This document shows, piece by piece, positions 1-8,393 of a stretch of 64,000 nucleotides of DNA. The notes below the pieces were generated by a model that was given only the letters and a program-made list of their open reading frames with translations, was not told the origin of the DNA and made no database searches. Position numbers and translations under genes: made by a program. The stretch lies in the NCBI RefSeq assembly GCF_004919085.1, contig NZ_STGL01000007.1, positions 310,001 through 374,000 of the forward strand. The letters run 5' to 3'. Source of the DNA: Nocardioides sp. GY 10127 (lineage in GTDB: Bacteria; Actinomycetota; Actinomycetes; Propionibacteriales; Nocardioidaceae). The number at the start of each line of letters is the position of its first letter. The first letter of the stretch is position 1.

Positions 1-1
1 C

Positions 2-1246
2 GTGACCACCACCGCCCACACCGCCGCGCCGGGCTCCCAGGACGTGGACGCGGCCAGGCTGGAGGCCGTCGAGCGGTACCACGTGCTGCTCGAGCCGCCC
101 CGGGCCGACCTGCTGGCCCTGGTGGGGATCGCGGCCCAGGTCGCCCGTGTGCCGCTGGCCACGATCAACCTCATCACCGACACCGAGCAGCACCAGATCG
201 CCGTGACCGGGTTCGAGGCGGCGATCTGCACCCGTTCGGACTCGATGTGCGCCGGGGTGCTGCACGAGCCCGAGCCGGTGATCGTCAGCGACGCCTCCCT
301 CGACCCGCGGTTCGCCACCAACCCGTTCGTGACCGGCGAGCTCGGCGACGTCCGCTTCTACGCCACCCACCACCTGCGCACGCCCTCGGGCGTCACGATC
401 GGGACGCTCTGCGTCTTCGACACCGTCCCCCGCAGCCTGGACGACGAGCAGGAGGCCGCGCTCCGCGAGCTGGCCGCCCGGGTGGTCGACGTCCTCGAGC
501 TGGAGCTGCGCTCCCGTGACCTGGAGCGCTCGGTGCTGGCGCTGGAGCAGGCGCACGCCGAGCTTGAGCGCTCGAACGCCCAGCTCACCGCCTTCGCCGG
601 CCAGGTCGCCCACGACCTGCGCAACCCGCTGAGCGCCATCTCCATGTCGCTGGACCTGCTGGACGAGGGGCTCACCGAGGACCCGCGGGTCGACCCCCAG
701 GTCTCGGGCGAGCTGTCCTTCATCCTGCGTCGGGCCGCGAGCGGTGCGGGACGCATGCGCGTCCTCATCGACGACCTGCTGTCCTACGCCCGCCTCGGCG
801 GTGACCTGCGGCGCGGACCGGTGGACCTGGGCGCGGTCGTGGCCGAGGTCCGGACGGACCTGGCGACCGCGCTGCACGGCGCCCGGGTGGAGGTCGGCCC
901 GCTGCCCACGGTGCACGGCGACCGGTCGCAGCTGCGCGCGGTGCTCCAGAACCTGCTGGCCAACTCCGCGAAGTTCACCGCGCCCGGGCAGCCCGCCCGG
1001 ATCGAGGTGCACGCCGAGACGGGGGAGCGCACCGTCCGGCTCGAGGTCGTCGACCACGGCCTGGGCATCCCCGAGCAGGACCGCGCGCGGGTCTTCGAGC
1101 CGCTCGCGCGGGCGCACGAGGAGATCGCCGGCACCGGGATCGGGCTGGCCACCGTGCACCGCATCGTCGAGGCGCACCGCGGGGCGATCGGGATCACCGG
1201 CACCCCGGGCGGCGGCACGACGGTGTGGGTCGAGCTGCCCCGCTGA
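2..1246 (+). CDS. GAF-domain sensor histidine kinase (5' end at window edge)
   Basis: Cytosolic histidine kinase of 414 residues with no membrane segment. Residues about 20-165 form a GAF sensor domain. A coiled linker follows (about 170-195), then a HisKA domain with the H-box AHDLRNPLS (phospho-acceptor His about 204). The ATPase domain has N-box NLLANSAKF, G1 DHGLGIP and G2 GTGIGLATVHRIVEAHRG. The GTG at base 2 is the first codon visible, so the real start and any further sensor domain could lie outside the window. No response regulator follows, so it is an orphan here. GAF-HK fusions of this type sense small ligands, redox state or light; the stimulus cannot be read from sequence. Confidence 0.85.
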   Translation: MTTTAHTAAPGSQDVDAARLEAVERYHVLLEPPRADLLALVGIAAQVARVPLATINLITDTEQHQIAVTGFEAAICTRSDSMCAGVLHEPEPVIVSDASLDPRFATNPFVTGELGDVRFYATHHLRTPSGVTIGTLCVFDTVPRSLDDEQEAALRELAARVVDVLELELRSRDLERSVLALEQAHAELERSNAQLTAFAGQVAHDLRNPLSAISMSLDLLDEGLTEDPRVDPQVSGELSFILRRAASGAGRMRVLIDDLLSYARLGGDLRRGPVDLGAVVAEVRTDLATALHGARVEVGPLPTVHGDRSQLRAVLQNLLANSAKFTAPGQPARIEVHAETGERTVRLEVVDHGLGIPEQDRARVFEPLARAHEEIAGTGIGLATVHRIVEAHRGAIGITGTPGGGTTVWVELPR

Positions 1247-1269
1247 CCTCCCCACCGGCCGGGCAGACC

Positions 1270-1296
1270 GGACCGGCCGGGAGCCCGGCCAGGACG
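1270..1296. terminator. Possible weak convergent terminator
   Basis: The 53-bp gap between the convergent kinase and nadA genes holds GGCCGGG (1275-1281) and CCCGGCC (1284-1290), a 7-bp inverted repeat with a 2-nt loop. It has no T tract, so it is weak evidence. Confidence 0.3.
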
Positions 1297-1299
1297 GGC

Positions 1300-2475
1300 T
1301 CAGCCCCGGACGGCCCCCGTGCCCGGCAGCGCCAGCATCCGGTCCAGCGCGACCTTCGCCTCGGCCTGGGTGGTCGGGTCGACCTCGATCCGGTTGACCA
1401 CGACGCCCTCGGCGAGCGACTCCAGCGAGCGGACCAGGTGCGGCAGGTCGATCCGGTTCATCGTCGAGCAGTAGCAGACGTTGCGGTCCAGGAAGCTGAT
1501 GTTCAGGTCGGGCCGGGAGTCCGCGAGCCGCTTGACGAGGTTGAGCTCGGTGCCGATCGCCCAGTGGGTGCCGGGCTCGGCGGCCTCGATCGCCTTGATG
1601 ATGAACTCGGTGGAGCCCACCATGTCCGCCCGGGTCACGACCTCGTGCTTGCACTCGGGGTGGACGATGACGGTGAGGTCGGGGTCCTGGGCGCGCAGCG
1701 CGTCCACGACGTCCTCGGAGAAGCGGCCGTGGACGGAGCAGTGGCCCTGCCACAGGATCATCCGCGCGCCGTCGATCTGCTCGGCGGTGAGCCCGCCGTT
1801 CGGGCGGTGCGGGTTCCACACCACGCACTCGTCGAGCGAGAAGCCGAGCTGGAGCACCGCGGTGTTGCGGCCGAGGTGCTGGTCGGGCAGGAACAGGATC
1901 TTGGCGTCCTCGTGCTGGTCGAACGCCCAGCGCAGGGCGGTCTCGGCGTTGGAGGACGTGCAGACGACGCCGCCGTTCCGGCCGCAGAAGGCCTTGATGT
2001 CGGCGGTGGAGTTCATGTACGTCACCGGGACGACCCGGTCGGCGACGCCCGCGGCGGCCAGCGCGTCCCAGGCCGCCTCGACCTGGGTGAGCGCGGCCAT
2101 GTCGGCCATGGAGCAGCCGGCCGCGAGGTCGGGCAGGACGACCTGCTGGGCGTCGGTGGTGAGGATGTCGGCGGACTCGGCCATGAAGTGCACGCCGCAG
2201 AAGACGATGAACTCCGCGTCCGGGCGGGCCGCGGCGTCGCGGGCCAGCTTGAAGGAGTCGCCGGTGACGTCGGCGAACTGGATGACCTCGTCGCGCTGGT
2301 AGTGGTGGCCGAGCACGAACACCCGGTCGCCCAGCTTCTCCTTGGCGGCGCGGGCGCGCTCCACCAGCGTCGGGTCGGAGGCGGGCGGCAGGTCACCCGG
2401 GCACTCCACGCCGCGCTCGGTGTTCGGGTCGGTGCCCCGACCCAGCGGGAGCAGCGGCAGGTCCACGGTCGTCAT
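1300..2475 (-). CDS. nadA: Quinolinate synthase NadA
   Basis: Condenses iminoaspartate with dihydroxyacetone phosphate to quinolinate in de novo NAD synthesis, using a [4Fe-4S] cluster. The three cluster cysteines lie in AAGCSMADM, VVCTSSNAE and CYCSTMN. Other family motifs are HHYQRDEVIQFADVTGDS near the N-terminus and FCGVHFMAES. I chose the ATG at 2475 (391 residues) because TACGAT sits 6 nt upstream (2487-2482), a leaderless arrangement used repeatedly in this window. A GTG at 2502 would add nine residues. nadB and nadC, often neighbours, are not present, so they must be elsewhere. Confidence 0.95.
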   Translation of the reverse strand: MTTVDLPLLPLGRGTDPNTERGVECPGDLPPASDPTLVERARAAKEKLGDRVFVLGHHYQRDEVIQFADVTGDSFKLARDAAARPDAEFIVFCGVHFMAESADILTTDAQQVVLPDLAAGCSMADMAALTQVEAAWDALAAAGVADRVVPVTYMNSTADIKAFCGRNGGVVCTSSNAETALRWAFDQHEDAKILFLPDQHLGRNTAVLQLGFSLDECVVWNPHRPNGGLTAEQIDGARMILWQGHCSVHGRFSEDVVDALRAQDPDLTVIVHPECKHEVVTRADMVGSTEFIIKAIEAAEPGTHWAIGTELNLVKRLADSRPDLNISFLDRNVCYCSTMNRIDLPHLVRSLESLAEGVVVNRIEVDPTTQAEAKVALDRMLALPGTGAVRG

Positions 2476-2554
2476 GCCCTGATCGTAGGCGGGAGCCGTC
2501 ACCCCCGGGCGGCCAGGACCAGGGTCCGGTCCGCGTGCGGCGCCGGGAGGGCGG

Positions 2555-3436
2555 CTACAGCAGCGCCCCGTGGTGCAGGTACAGCCGCGGGGCGTCCAGG
2601 CCGCGCACCCCGAGCCAGCCCTCGTGCCGCAGGCTCAGCCGGGCCGTGAGGGCGACGTCGACGGCCCAGGGGTTGGCCCCGGTGACGTGGCCGACCTCGG
2701 CCTCGCCGTCGGTCCGCGCCAGGCACTCCCACAGCAGCCGGCGCGCGGTGGCCTCGTCCCGGGAGGCGACCAGCGCGGGGCCCGACGGCGTGGCGTAGGC
2801 GAACCCCTCACCGCGGACGTCGACCACCAGGTCGCCCTGGGCGGCCAGCGCGTCGTGGTCCGGGCCGTGGCCCGCGCCCCGGCGCTGGGTCGCCAGGACG
2901 TCGCACAGCTCCCGGTCGGCCGGGGTCCCGTCGCGCAGGCCGGACGTTGCGGGCAGGGCTGCCCGGTCCACCTCGCCGACGAGGAGGCGCTGGCCGTGGA
3001 GCGCGAAGCCGGCGGCCCAGTACCGCCGCAGCGCCCGGGGGTCGTCGCTGGCCGACAGCATCGCCCGGTCGCAGCCGGCCGCGCGCCCCGCCCGCTCCGC
3101 CGCTGCCAGGAGGCGCGCCCCCACGCCCCCGCCCTGACGGTCGGGCCGCACGGCGAAGGTGGCCAGCAGCCACAGGCGGCCCCGCACCACGGACGTGGCG
3201 AACCCGACGAGGCCGTCGTCGTCCTCGGCCACGACGCACCCGGCGGGATCGGTGGCCAGGAACGCCGCCGTCCGGGCGACCCACCGGGCCGACCGCTCGG
3301 GGGAGCGCCGGGCAGGCTCGGGCGCGCCCCGCGGGGTGCCGGCGAGGTCGGCGGCGAGGAACGCGTCGGCACAGAGCCGCTCGCACTCGTCGACGTCCTC
3401 GGCCCGCATCGGGCGGAGGCGAGGGGGAGGGGCCAC
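2555..3436 (-). CDS. GNAT-family N-acetyltransferase
   Basis: Protein of 293 residues. The N-terminal half is a GNAT fold: LRPMRAEDVDECERL, then VAEDDDGLVGFATSVV, then the acetyl-CoA loop FAVRPDRQGGGVGARLL (R/Q-x-x-G-x-G/A) and a final YWAAGFALHG strand. The C-terminal half (about 165-293) looks like a second, weaker GNAT-like lobe without a clear CoA loop. Substrate unknown. The GTG start is preceded 6 nt upstream by TAGGGT (3448-3443), which overlaps the -10 element of the divergent glycerate kinase gene. Confidence 0.82.
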   Translation of the reverse strand: MAPPPRLRPMRAEDVDECERLCADAFLAADLAGTPRGAPEPARRSPERSARWVARTAAFLATDPAGCVVAEDDDGLVGFATSVVRGRLWLLATFAVRPDRQGGGVGARLLAAAERAGRAAGCDRAMLSASDDPRALRRYWAAGFALHGQRLLVGEVDRAALPATSGLRDGTPADRELCDVLATQRRGAGHGPDHDALAAQGDLVVDVRGEGFAYATPSGPALVASRDEATARRLLWECLARTDGEAEVGHVTGANPWAVDVALTARLSLRHEGWLGVRGLDAPRLYLHHGALL

Positions 3437-3442
3437 GGCGCC

Positions 3443-3452
3443 ACCCTAGGGT
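3443..3452. promoter_or_regulatory. Shared palindromic -10 for two divergent leaderless genes
   Basis: ACCCTAGGGT is a perfect 10-bp palindrome. Read on the plus strand it places TAGGGT 7 nt before the ATG of glycerate kinase. Read on the minus strand it places TAGGGT 6 nt before the GTG of the GNAT gene. Only 23 bp separate the two start codons and neither has a Shine-Dalgarno sequence. Inference: back-to-back promoters whose -10 boxes share the central TA, so only one polymerase could bind at a time. Confidence 0.5.
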
Positions 3453-3459
3453 GGGCGGC

Positions 3460-4542
3460 ATGCGCGTCCTCGTGGCCCCGGACAAGTTCGCCGGCACCCT
3501 CACCGCCGTGGAGGCGGCCGAGGCGATCGCGAGTGGCTGGCGCCGACGCAGCCCGGACGACGTCCTGGACCTCGCACCACTCTCCGACGGCGGGCCCGGC
3601 TTCGTCGACGTCCTGCACGCGGCGCTGGGCGGGGAGCTCCTGGTGGAGACCGTGCCGGGCCCCCACGGTGCCCCGACGCCGGCGACCGTGCTGATCGTCG
3701 AGGGCACCGCCTACGTGGAGAGCGCGCAGGCGTGCGGGCTGCACCTCACCGAGAAGCAGGGGGTCGAGGTGGCGACGACCATCGGGGTCGGGCACCTCGT
3801 CCGTGCCGCGGTCGAGGCCGGCGCCCGGCGGGTCGTCGTCGGCCTGGGCGGCAGCGGCACCAACGACGGCGGGGCGGGGCTGCTGGCCGCGCTCGGCGCG
3901 GAGGCTGACGCCCGGCTGGACTCCGGCCCCCTCCCGCTCGTGGACGTCACCCGGGTCGACCTCACGGCGCCCCGGGCGCTGCTCGCGGGCGTCGAGCTCG
4001 TGGCGGCGAGCGACGTGGACGCCACGCTGACCGGCCTGTTCGGCGCCACCAAGACGTTCGGCCCGCAGAAGGGCGTGGCCGAGGAGCGGCTCCCGGTGCT
4101 CGACGCGCTGCTGGAGCAGCTCGCGGTGGCCACCGACCGTCGCACCGCGCTGGAGAAGGGTGCCGGGGCCGCGGGTGGGCTCGGGTTCGCGCTCCTCGCC
4201 CTCGGTGCGCGCCGCGAGCCCGGCATCGCGCTCGTGGCGGACGCCGTGGGGCTGGCCGCGCGCGCGGCCGAGGCCGACCTCGTGCTCACCGGGGAGGGCG
4301 CCTTCGACTTCTCCAGCCGGGCCGGCAAGGTGCCCGCCGGCGTCGCGGAGGTGGCGGCGGCAGCGCTCCGCCCCTGCGTGGCGCTCGCCGGCCGCGTCGA
4401 CGTGGGCGCGCGTGAGATGCGCGCCCTCGGCGTGGAGGCCGCCTACGCGATGGTCGACGTGGTGGGGGAGGAGCGCTCCTTCGCCGACCCGGCCGGGGCG
4501 CTTTCCGACCTCGCCGAGCGGGTCGCGCGCTCCTGGTCGTGA
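3460..4542 (+). CDS. Glycerate kinase
   Basis: Phosphorylates D-glycerate (2- or 3-phosphoglycerate product depending on subfamily), feeding photorespiratory-type or glyoxylate carbon into glycolysis. The 360-residue protein has the family pattern: VAPDKFAGTLTAVEAAEA at the N-terminus, PLSDGGPGFVDVL, VGLGGSGTNDGGAGLL, and LTGEGAFDFSSRAGKVPAGV near residue 280. The ATG at 3460 is chosen because homology begins exactly there and TAGGGT lies 7 nt upstream. The frame is open further upstream, but that stretch is antisense to the GNAT gene. A homologue sits in the same conserved block next to erpA in mycobacteria (recalled as Rv2205c). Confidence 0.93.
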   Translation: MRVLVAPDKFAGTLTAVEAAEAIASGWRRRSPDDVLDLAPLSDGGPGFVDVLHAALGGELLVETVPGPHGAPTPATVLIVEGTAYVESAQACGLHLTEKQGVEVATTIGVGHLVRAAVEAGARRVVVGLGGSGTNDGGAGLLAALGAEADARLDSGPLPLVDVTRVDLTAPRALLAGVELVAASDVDATLTGLFGATKTFGPQKGVAEERLPVLDALLEQLAVATDRRTALEKGAGAAGGLGFALLALGARREPGIALVADAVGLAARAAEADLVLTGEGAFDFSSRAGKVPAGVAEVAAAALRPCVALAGRVDVGAREMRALGVEAAYAMVDVVGEERSFADPAGALSDLAERVARSWS

Positions 4543-4714
4543 CCCGGCCACCGCTGGGCACCGGCTCGATCGGCCGCAGCCACCTGGCCCTCCTCGGGCC
4601 GGCCCGGACCCGCGCAGGGCGGACCTGCGCGACCCCGTGGGGAATACGCGGGCGTGACCTAGACTTGTGCCCGTTGCACGACCGACAGCCGAACTTCTGA
4701 TGGGGAGACGCCAC

Positions 4715-5077
4715 ATGACCGAGCAGGTGGAGATCACCGAGGAGCGCCGCAGCGACAGCATCAACCTGTCCTCCGTGGCGGCCACGAAGGTGAAGAGCCT
4801 TCTCGAGCAGGAGGGCCGCGACGACCTCGCGCTGCGCATCTCCGTGCAGCCCGGTGGCTGCTCGGGCCTGCGCTACCAGCTCTTCTTCGACGAGCGCACG
4901 CTCGACGGCGACACCGTGACCGACTTCGACGGCGTCAACGTCGTGGTCGACCGCATGAGCGTGCCGTACCTCAACGGCGCCATGATCGACTTCGTGGACA
5001 CGATCGAGAAGCAGGGCTTCACGATCGACAACCCGAACGCGACCGGCTCCTGCGCCTGCGGCGACTCCTTCCACTGA
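4715..5077 (+). CDS. erpA: A-type iron-sulfur cluster carrier (ErpA/HesB)
   Basis: A-type carrier of 120 residues that inserts [2Fe-2S] or [4Fe-4S] clusters into apoproteins. The three ligand cysteines are present: GGCSGLRYQLFF in the middle and the C-terminal CAC of TGSCACGDSFH. I chose the ATG at 4715 with GGGGAG at 4702-4707; an upstream in-frame start would precede this Shine-Dalgarno. TAGACT near 4658 could be its -10. Clients in this window include NadA, the QcrA Rieske protein and possibly others. The adjacent adoK-like kinase and cysteine desulfurase follow the conserved actinobacterial order. Confidence 0.93.
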   Translation: MTEQVEITEERRSDSINLSSVAATKVKSLLEQEGRDDLALRISVQPGGCSGLRYQLFFDERTLDGDTVTDFDGVNVVVDRMSVPYLNGAMIDFVDTIEKQGFTIDNPNATGSCACGDSFH

Positions 5078-5100
5078 GTCGCGCGCACACCGCACGCAGC

Positions 5101-5138
5101 ACGACCCCCGTTCCTCCCTCGGGAGGGGCGGGGGTCGT
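5101..5138 (+). terminator. Intrinsic terminator after erpA
   Basis: ACGACCCCCG (5101-5110) pairs perfectly with CGGGGGTCGT (5129-5138), and the loop is partly self-complementary. A short GTCGTTCC tract follows, without a true U run, as is usual in high-GC actinobacteria. Confidence 0.7.
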
Positions 5139-5150
5139 GTCGTTCCCGGG

Positions 5151-5243
5151 CCCGTGCGCGGTGGCCCGTGCGCGGTGGCCCGTGCGCGTGGCCCGTGCGC
5201 GTGGCCCGTGCGCGTGGCCCGTGCGCGTGGCCCGTGCGCGGTG
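5151..5243. repeat. 13/14-bp direct repeat array, seven copies
   Basis: Seven head-to-tail copies of CCCGTGCGCG(G)TGG: two of 14 bp (5151-5178), four identical 13-bp copies (5179-5230) and a last partial copy. The array lies between the erpA terminator and the 3' end of the following minus-strand gene. It has no spacers, so it is not CRISPR. Copy number probably varies by replication slippage. Confidence 0.85.
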
Positions 5244-5265
5244 AGGCGCCGGCGGGCCCGCGGGA

Positions 5266-5517
5266 TCAGTCCAGGTGCAGGCTGAGCGCGTTCGCGATGC
5301 GCTGGGCGGCGACGTCCACGTGGATCTCGCCGGCCTTGCCCACCTCGCGCGGGTAGGCGTCGTAGCGCAGGGACGGCGCGGGGCGGCGGACCGCCTCGAG
5401 CACCGAGTCGAGGTGCAGCCGGTCGGAGGCCGCGCGCGCATCGGCGGTCATGGAGGCGAGAGTGCCCAGGTCAGCGAGGGTCGAGCGGCCCTGCTCGGCA
5501 TCGGTGGAGGTGCTCAT
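5266..5517 (-). CDS. Hypothetical protein, 83 residues
   Basis: Small protein of unknown function, divergent from the PfkB kinase (63 bp between starts). It has no membrane segment, signal peptide or cysteine. The C-terminal half (RYDAYPREVGKAGEIHVD) is the most structured-looking part. The ATG at 5517 is the only good start. Third-position GC agrees with coding, but I do not recognise a family. Confidence 0.55.
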   Translation of the reverse strand: MSTSTDAEQGRSTLADLGTLASMTADARAASDRLHLDSVLEAVRRPAPSLRYDAYPREVGKAGEIHVDVAAQRIANALSLHLD

Positions 5518-5580
5518 GGACCGACGGTAGGGGCTACCGGACAGTACCGGGAGACGTACCGCCGGGTAGTGTTCACGGAC

Positions 5581-6627
5581 GTGTCAGACACGACCAACGG
5601 CCCCCTCGCGGGCACCCCCGACGGCCCCTCGTCCGCGCCGACCGCCCCTGGCGGTCCCCTCCTCGTGGCGGGTTCGATCGCCACCGACCACCTGATGGGC
5701 TTCTCGGGCAGGTTCGCCGACTCCCTCGTGGTCGAGCAGCTGGACAAGATCTCGCTGTCGTTCCTGGTCGACGACCTGGAGATCCGGCGCGGTGGCGTGG
5801 CGGCCAACATGTGCTTCGGCCTGGGTCGGCTCGGCGTCACGGGCGTGCTCGTCGGGGCCGCCGGCGAGGACTTCGCCGACTACCGCTCCTGGCTGGAGCG
5901 GCACGGCGTGGACTGCTCCGCCGTGCACATCTCGGACTCCCAGCACACCGCGCGGTTCGTCTGCACCACCGACCCGACCGGCGCCCAGATCGCGTCCTTC
6001 TACACCGGTGCGATGAGCGAGGCCCGCAACATCGAGCTCGGCCCGATCGTCGACCGGCTCGGCACGCCGTCCTACGTCCTCGTCGGCGCCGACGACCCCG
6101 AGGGCATGCGCCGGCACACCGAGGAGTGCCGCCAGCGCGGCCTCGCGTTCATCGCCGACCCCAGCCAGCAGCTCGCGTTCGGCGACGGCGCCCTCATCCG
6201 CGACCTCGTGGACGGGGCGGCGCTGCTGTTCTCGAACGAGTACGAGTCGCACATGATCTGCCAGAAGACCGGCTGGGAGCCCGACGAGGTCCTCGCCCGC
6301 GTCGGGGTGCAGGTCACCACGCTCGGGGCGCAGGGCGTGCGCATCCGCCGCACGGGTCAGGACGACGTGGTGGTCGCCGCGGCCGCCGAGGTCAGCCCGG
6401 TCGAGCCGACCGGCGTGGGCGACGCCTTCCGCGCCGGCTTCCTCGCCGCGACCTCGTGGGGCCTCGGCCTGGAGCGGGCCGCGCAGGTCGGCTGCGTCCT
6501 CGCCGCCTACGTCGTCGAGACCATCGGCACGCAGGAGTACTCCTTCACCGCGGCCGCCTTCCTGGGTCGCGTCGAGCTCTCCTACGGCGCGGACGCGGCC
6601 GCCGAGGTCGCTCCGCACCTGCCCTGA
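5581..6627 (+). CDS. adoK: PfkB-family carbohydrate/adenosine kinase
   Basis: Ribokinase-fold kinase of 348 residues. The N-terminal LLVAGSIATDHLMGFSGRF glycine-containing strand is present, and the C-terminal PfkB signature reads EPTGVGDAFRAGF with catalytic Asp at about residue 281. In the mycobacterial block the corresponding gene (recalled as Rv2202c) encodes a ribokinase-like adenosine kinase, so purine salvage is the favoured role, but ribose or another sugar is possible. I chose GTG 5581 because TAGTGT lies about 8-10 nt upstream and homology begins at residue about 20. Longer starts would run into the upstream divergent gene. Confidence 0.82.
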   Translation: MSDTTNGPLAGTPDGPSSAPTAPGGPLLVAGSIATDHLMGFSGRFADSLVVEQLDKISLSFLVDDLEIRRGGVAANMCFGLGRLGVTGVLVGAAGEDFADYRSWLERHGVDCSAVHISDSQHTARFVCTTDPTGAQIASFYTGAMSEARNIELGPIVDRLGTPSYVLVGADDPEGMRRHTEECRQRGLAFIADPSQQLAFGDGALIRDLVDGAALLFSNEYESHMICQKTGWEPDEVLARVGVQVTTLGAQGVRIRRTGQDDVVVAAAAEVSPVEPTGVGDAFRAGFLAATSWGLGLERAAQVGCVLAAYVVETIGTQEYSFTAAAFLGRVELSYGADAAAEVAPHLP

Positions 6628-6661
6628 CGTCCGTCCTGACGCCCGCCCCGGCTCGCATGCC

Positions 6662-6910
6662 TCAGGCGAGCCGCCGCACCTGGTAGCGGGCGACCCCGTC
6701 GGGGGCGGCGTCCTCGCCCAGGTACTCCTGGCCGCGCATCCGCGCCCAGGCGGGGACGTCGGCCCGGGCCGCCGGGTCCTCGGCGACGACGGCGAGCACC
6801 TCGCCGACCGCCACCTCGCCCAGGTGCCGTCCCAGCTCGATGACCGGCCGGGGACAGGGGAGCCCCCGGCAGTCCAGCTCGAGCGCGGGCTGGCCGTCTG
6901 GTCCCGTCAC
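6662..6910 (-). CDS. TusA/SirA-like sulfur carrier protein
   Basis: Protein of 82 residues with the TusA signature ELDCRGLPCPRPVIELG, whose CPxP cysteine carries persulfide sulfur. It starts with a GTG whose last two bases and the next A form the stop codon of the cysteine desulfurase (GTGA overlap, 6907-6910). Translation is therefore coupled and the two proteins are likely to act together as sulfur donor and acceptor. The C-terminal 25 residues are longer than in the E. coli family. The final acceptor (tRNA thiolation, molybdopterin or Fe-S assembly) is not shown. Confidence 0.88.
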   Translation of the reverse strand: MTGPDGQPALELDCRGLPCPRPVIELGRHLGEVAVGEVLAVVAEDPAARADVPAWARMRGQEYLGEDAAPDGVARYQVRRLA

Positions 6911-8070
6911 AGGCCCACCTCCGCCCGCAGCCGGTCGACGACCCGGGGGAGCACGCCGCAGAACCGCTCCACCTCGTCCTCGGTGACGTCGGGGGCCAGG
7001 GAGACCCGGACGTTGCCGTGGGTGAGCGCCCCGACCGCGGCGAGGACGTGGCTCGGCTCGAGCGTGGACGCCGTGCAGGCGGACCCGCTGGCCACGGCGA
7101 ACCCCTCGCGGTCCAGCTCGCGCACGAGCGCGTCCCCGGGCAGGTAGAGGCACGAGAACGTGAGCAGGTGGGGGAGCCGGTCGACCGGGTCGCCCACCAG
7201 GTCCACGTCGGGGAGGGCGGCGGCCGTCGTGCGGAGCCGGTCGACCAGCCGCCGGCGGCGCTCGTCCACGGCGTCCCGCTCGGCCAGGGTGGCCCGCAGG
7301 GCGGCGGCGGCGGCGAGGGCGCCCGCCACGTCCGGGAGCCCACCACCGGCGTCGGCCGGTCCGGGCTCGCCCGGGAGCGGGTTCGACCACCGGGCACCGT
7401 GGCGCACCAGCATCAGCCCGACCCAGGCGGGCCCGCCCCAGGACTTCGCGCACCCGGCGGCCGCCGACCAGCCGGGCCCGGACGGCAGGTCGAGCAGCCC
7501 CAGGCTGGCCGAGGCGTCCACGAACAGGTCGACGCCCTCGGGCAGGTGCACGTCGGCGACCGGCTGGGTCGTCGCGATCTCGTGGTTGGCCAGCTGGAGG
7601 GCGGCCGCCGCCACCTCGGGCGCGGCCGCCAGCGCGGCCAGCGCCGCCGGGTCGACGCGGCCGTCGCGGTCGACCGGAGCCTCGCGCACGTCCCCGCCGC
7701 GGCGGGCGGTCCACCACGCGGCCGCGTGCCGCACCTGCGCGTGCTCGACGGGCGCCACGACCAGGTCGCGGGCGCCCCGGGCCGCGCGCGCCTCGGCCAG
7801 ACCCAGGAAGCCGCGGACGACGGCGTCGGCCGGCGGCACGAACCACACCTCGTCCCGGCGCACACCCAGGCACTCGGCGACGACCTCGCGGGCGTTGTCC
7901 AGGAGCAGCCGGGCGTCCCGACCAGGGCCGTGCAGCGCCCTCGGGTCCGCCCACCCGCGCGCGAGCGCCGCGTCGAGCACCTCGCGGGCCGCCGGGTGCA
8001 GGGGACGCCCGGCCGCCGCGTCCAGCAGCGTGGGTGGTGCGGACCGGTCGCCGGCCGTGTGCGTGCTCAC
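6907..8070 (-). CDS. Cysteine desulfurase, class V aminotransferase
   Basis: PLP enzyme of 387 residues that removes sulfur from cysteine. The PLP lysine is K209 in GCAKSWGGPAW. The persulfide cysteine is C332 in ASGSACTASTLEPSHVL, matching the IscS/NifS-type loop SSGSACT. GTG 8070 is chosen because TAGGCT lies 7 nt upstream (8083-8078); upstream in-frame sequence is antisense to the ctaC leader. It is coupled to the tusA-like gene. It belongs to the IscS/NifS-like group rather than SufS. The actinobacterial SUF operon is not in this window, so this pair may serve tRNA thiolation or a dedicated role. Confidence 0.9.
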   Translation of the reverse strand: MSTHTAGDRSAPPTLLDAAAGRPLHPAAREVLDAALARGWADPRALHGPGRDARLLLDNAREVVAECLGVRRDEVWFVPPADAVVRGFLGLAEARAARGARDLVVAPVEHAQVRHAAAWWTARRGGDVREAPVDRDGRVDPAALAALAAAPEVAAAALQLANHEIATTQPVADVHLPEGVDLFVDASASLGLLDLPSGPGWSAAAGCAKSWGGPAWVGLMLVRHGARWSNPLPGEPGPADAGGGLPDVAGALAAAAALRATLAERDAVDERRRRLVDRLRTTAAALPDVDLVGDPVDRLPHLLTFSCLYLPGDALVRELDREGFAVASGSACTASTLEPSHVLAAVGALTHGNVRVSLAPDVTEDEVERFCGVLPRVVDRLRAEVGL

Positions 8071-8393
8071 GTCCGCAAGCCTAGGAGCCCGGGTCCGGGG
8101 CGGGCCGCGGGCGGGGGCGGTCCGGAATCGGTCGGGCCGGTCCTGACGGACCGGGGGCGGCCCCGCGTCCGCCCGTCGCCTCCCGTGCACCGGACGTCGC
8201 GCTGAGAGGACCCCGAGGTGGCGGTGAGAGCCGTCGAAGGGGACACTGTGTGCAGCCCCGGGCGGTTCCTGTGGGTGACCTGGGTGCCAGCGGCGCCCGG
8301 GACTCGCTCGAAGGGAACCCGGTGCCGGTGTCGCAGCCAGGCGCACGGTACCCTGCGGCGTACTTCTGTTCGTTTGAGAGGAAGGCTCCAGCG
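8071..8393. other. Divergent intergenic region, desulfurase/ctaC
   Basis: 323 bp between divergent genes. The desulfurase -10 (TAGGCT, minus strand, 8083-8078) lies at the left end. The right end carries GAGAGGAAGG (8376-8385), the ctaC ribosome-binding site. The rest is GC-rich with no convincing small gene. The ctaC promoter must lie here, but I cannot place it with confidence. Confidence 0.5.

Noticed and set aside
2635..4839. 734-codon minus-strand open frame
   Set aside because: It overlaps the GNAT in another frame and glycerate kinase antisense; no recognisable domain.
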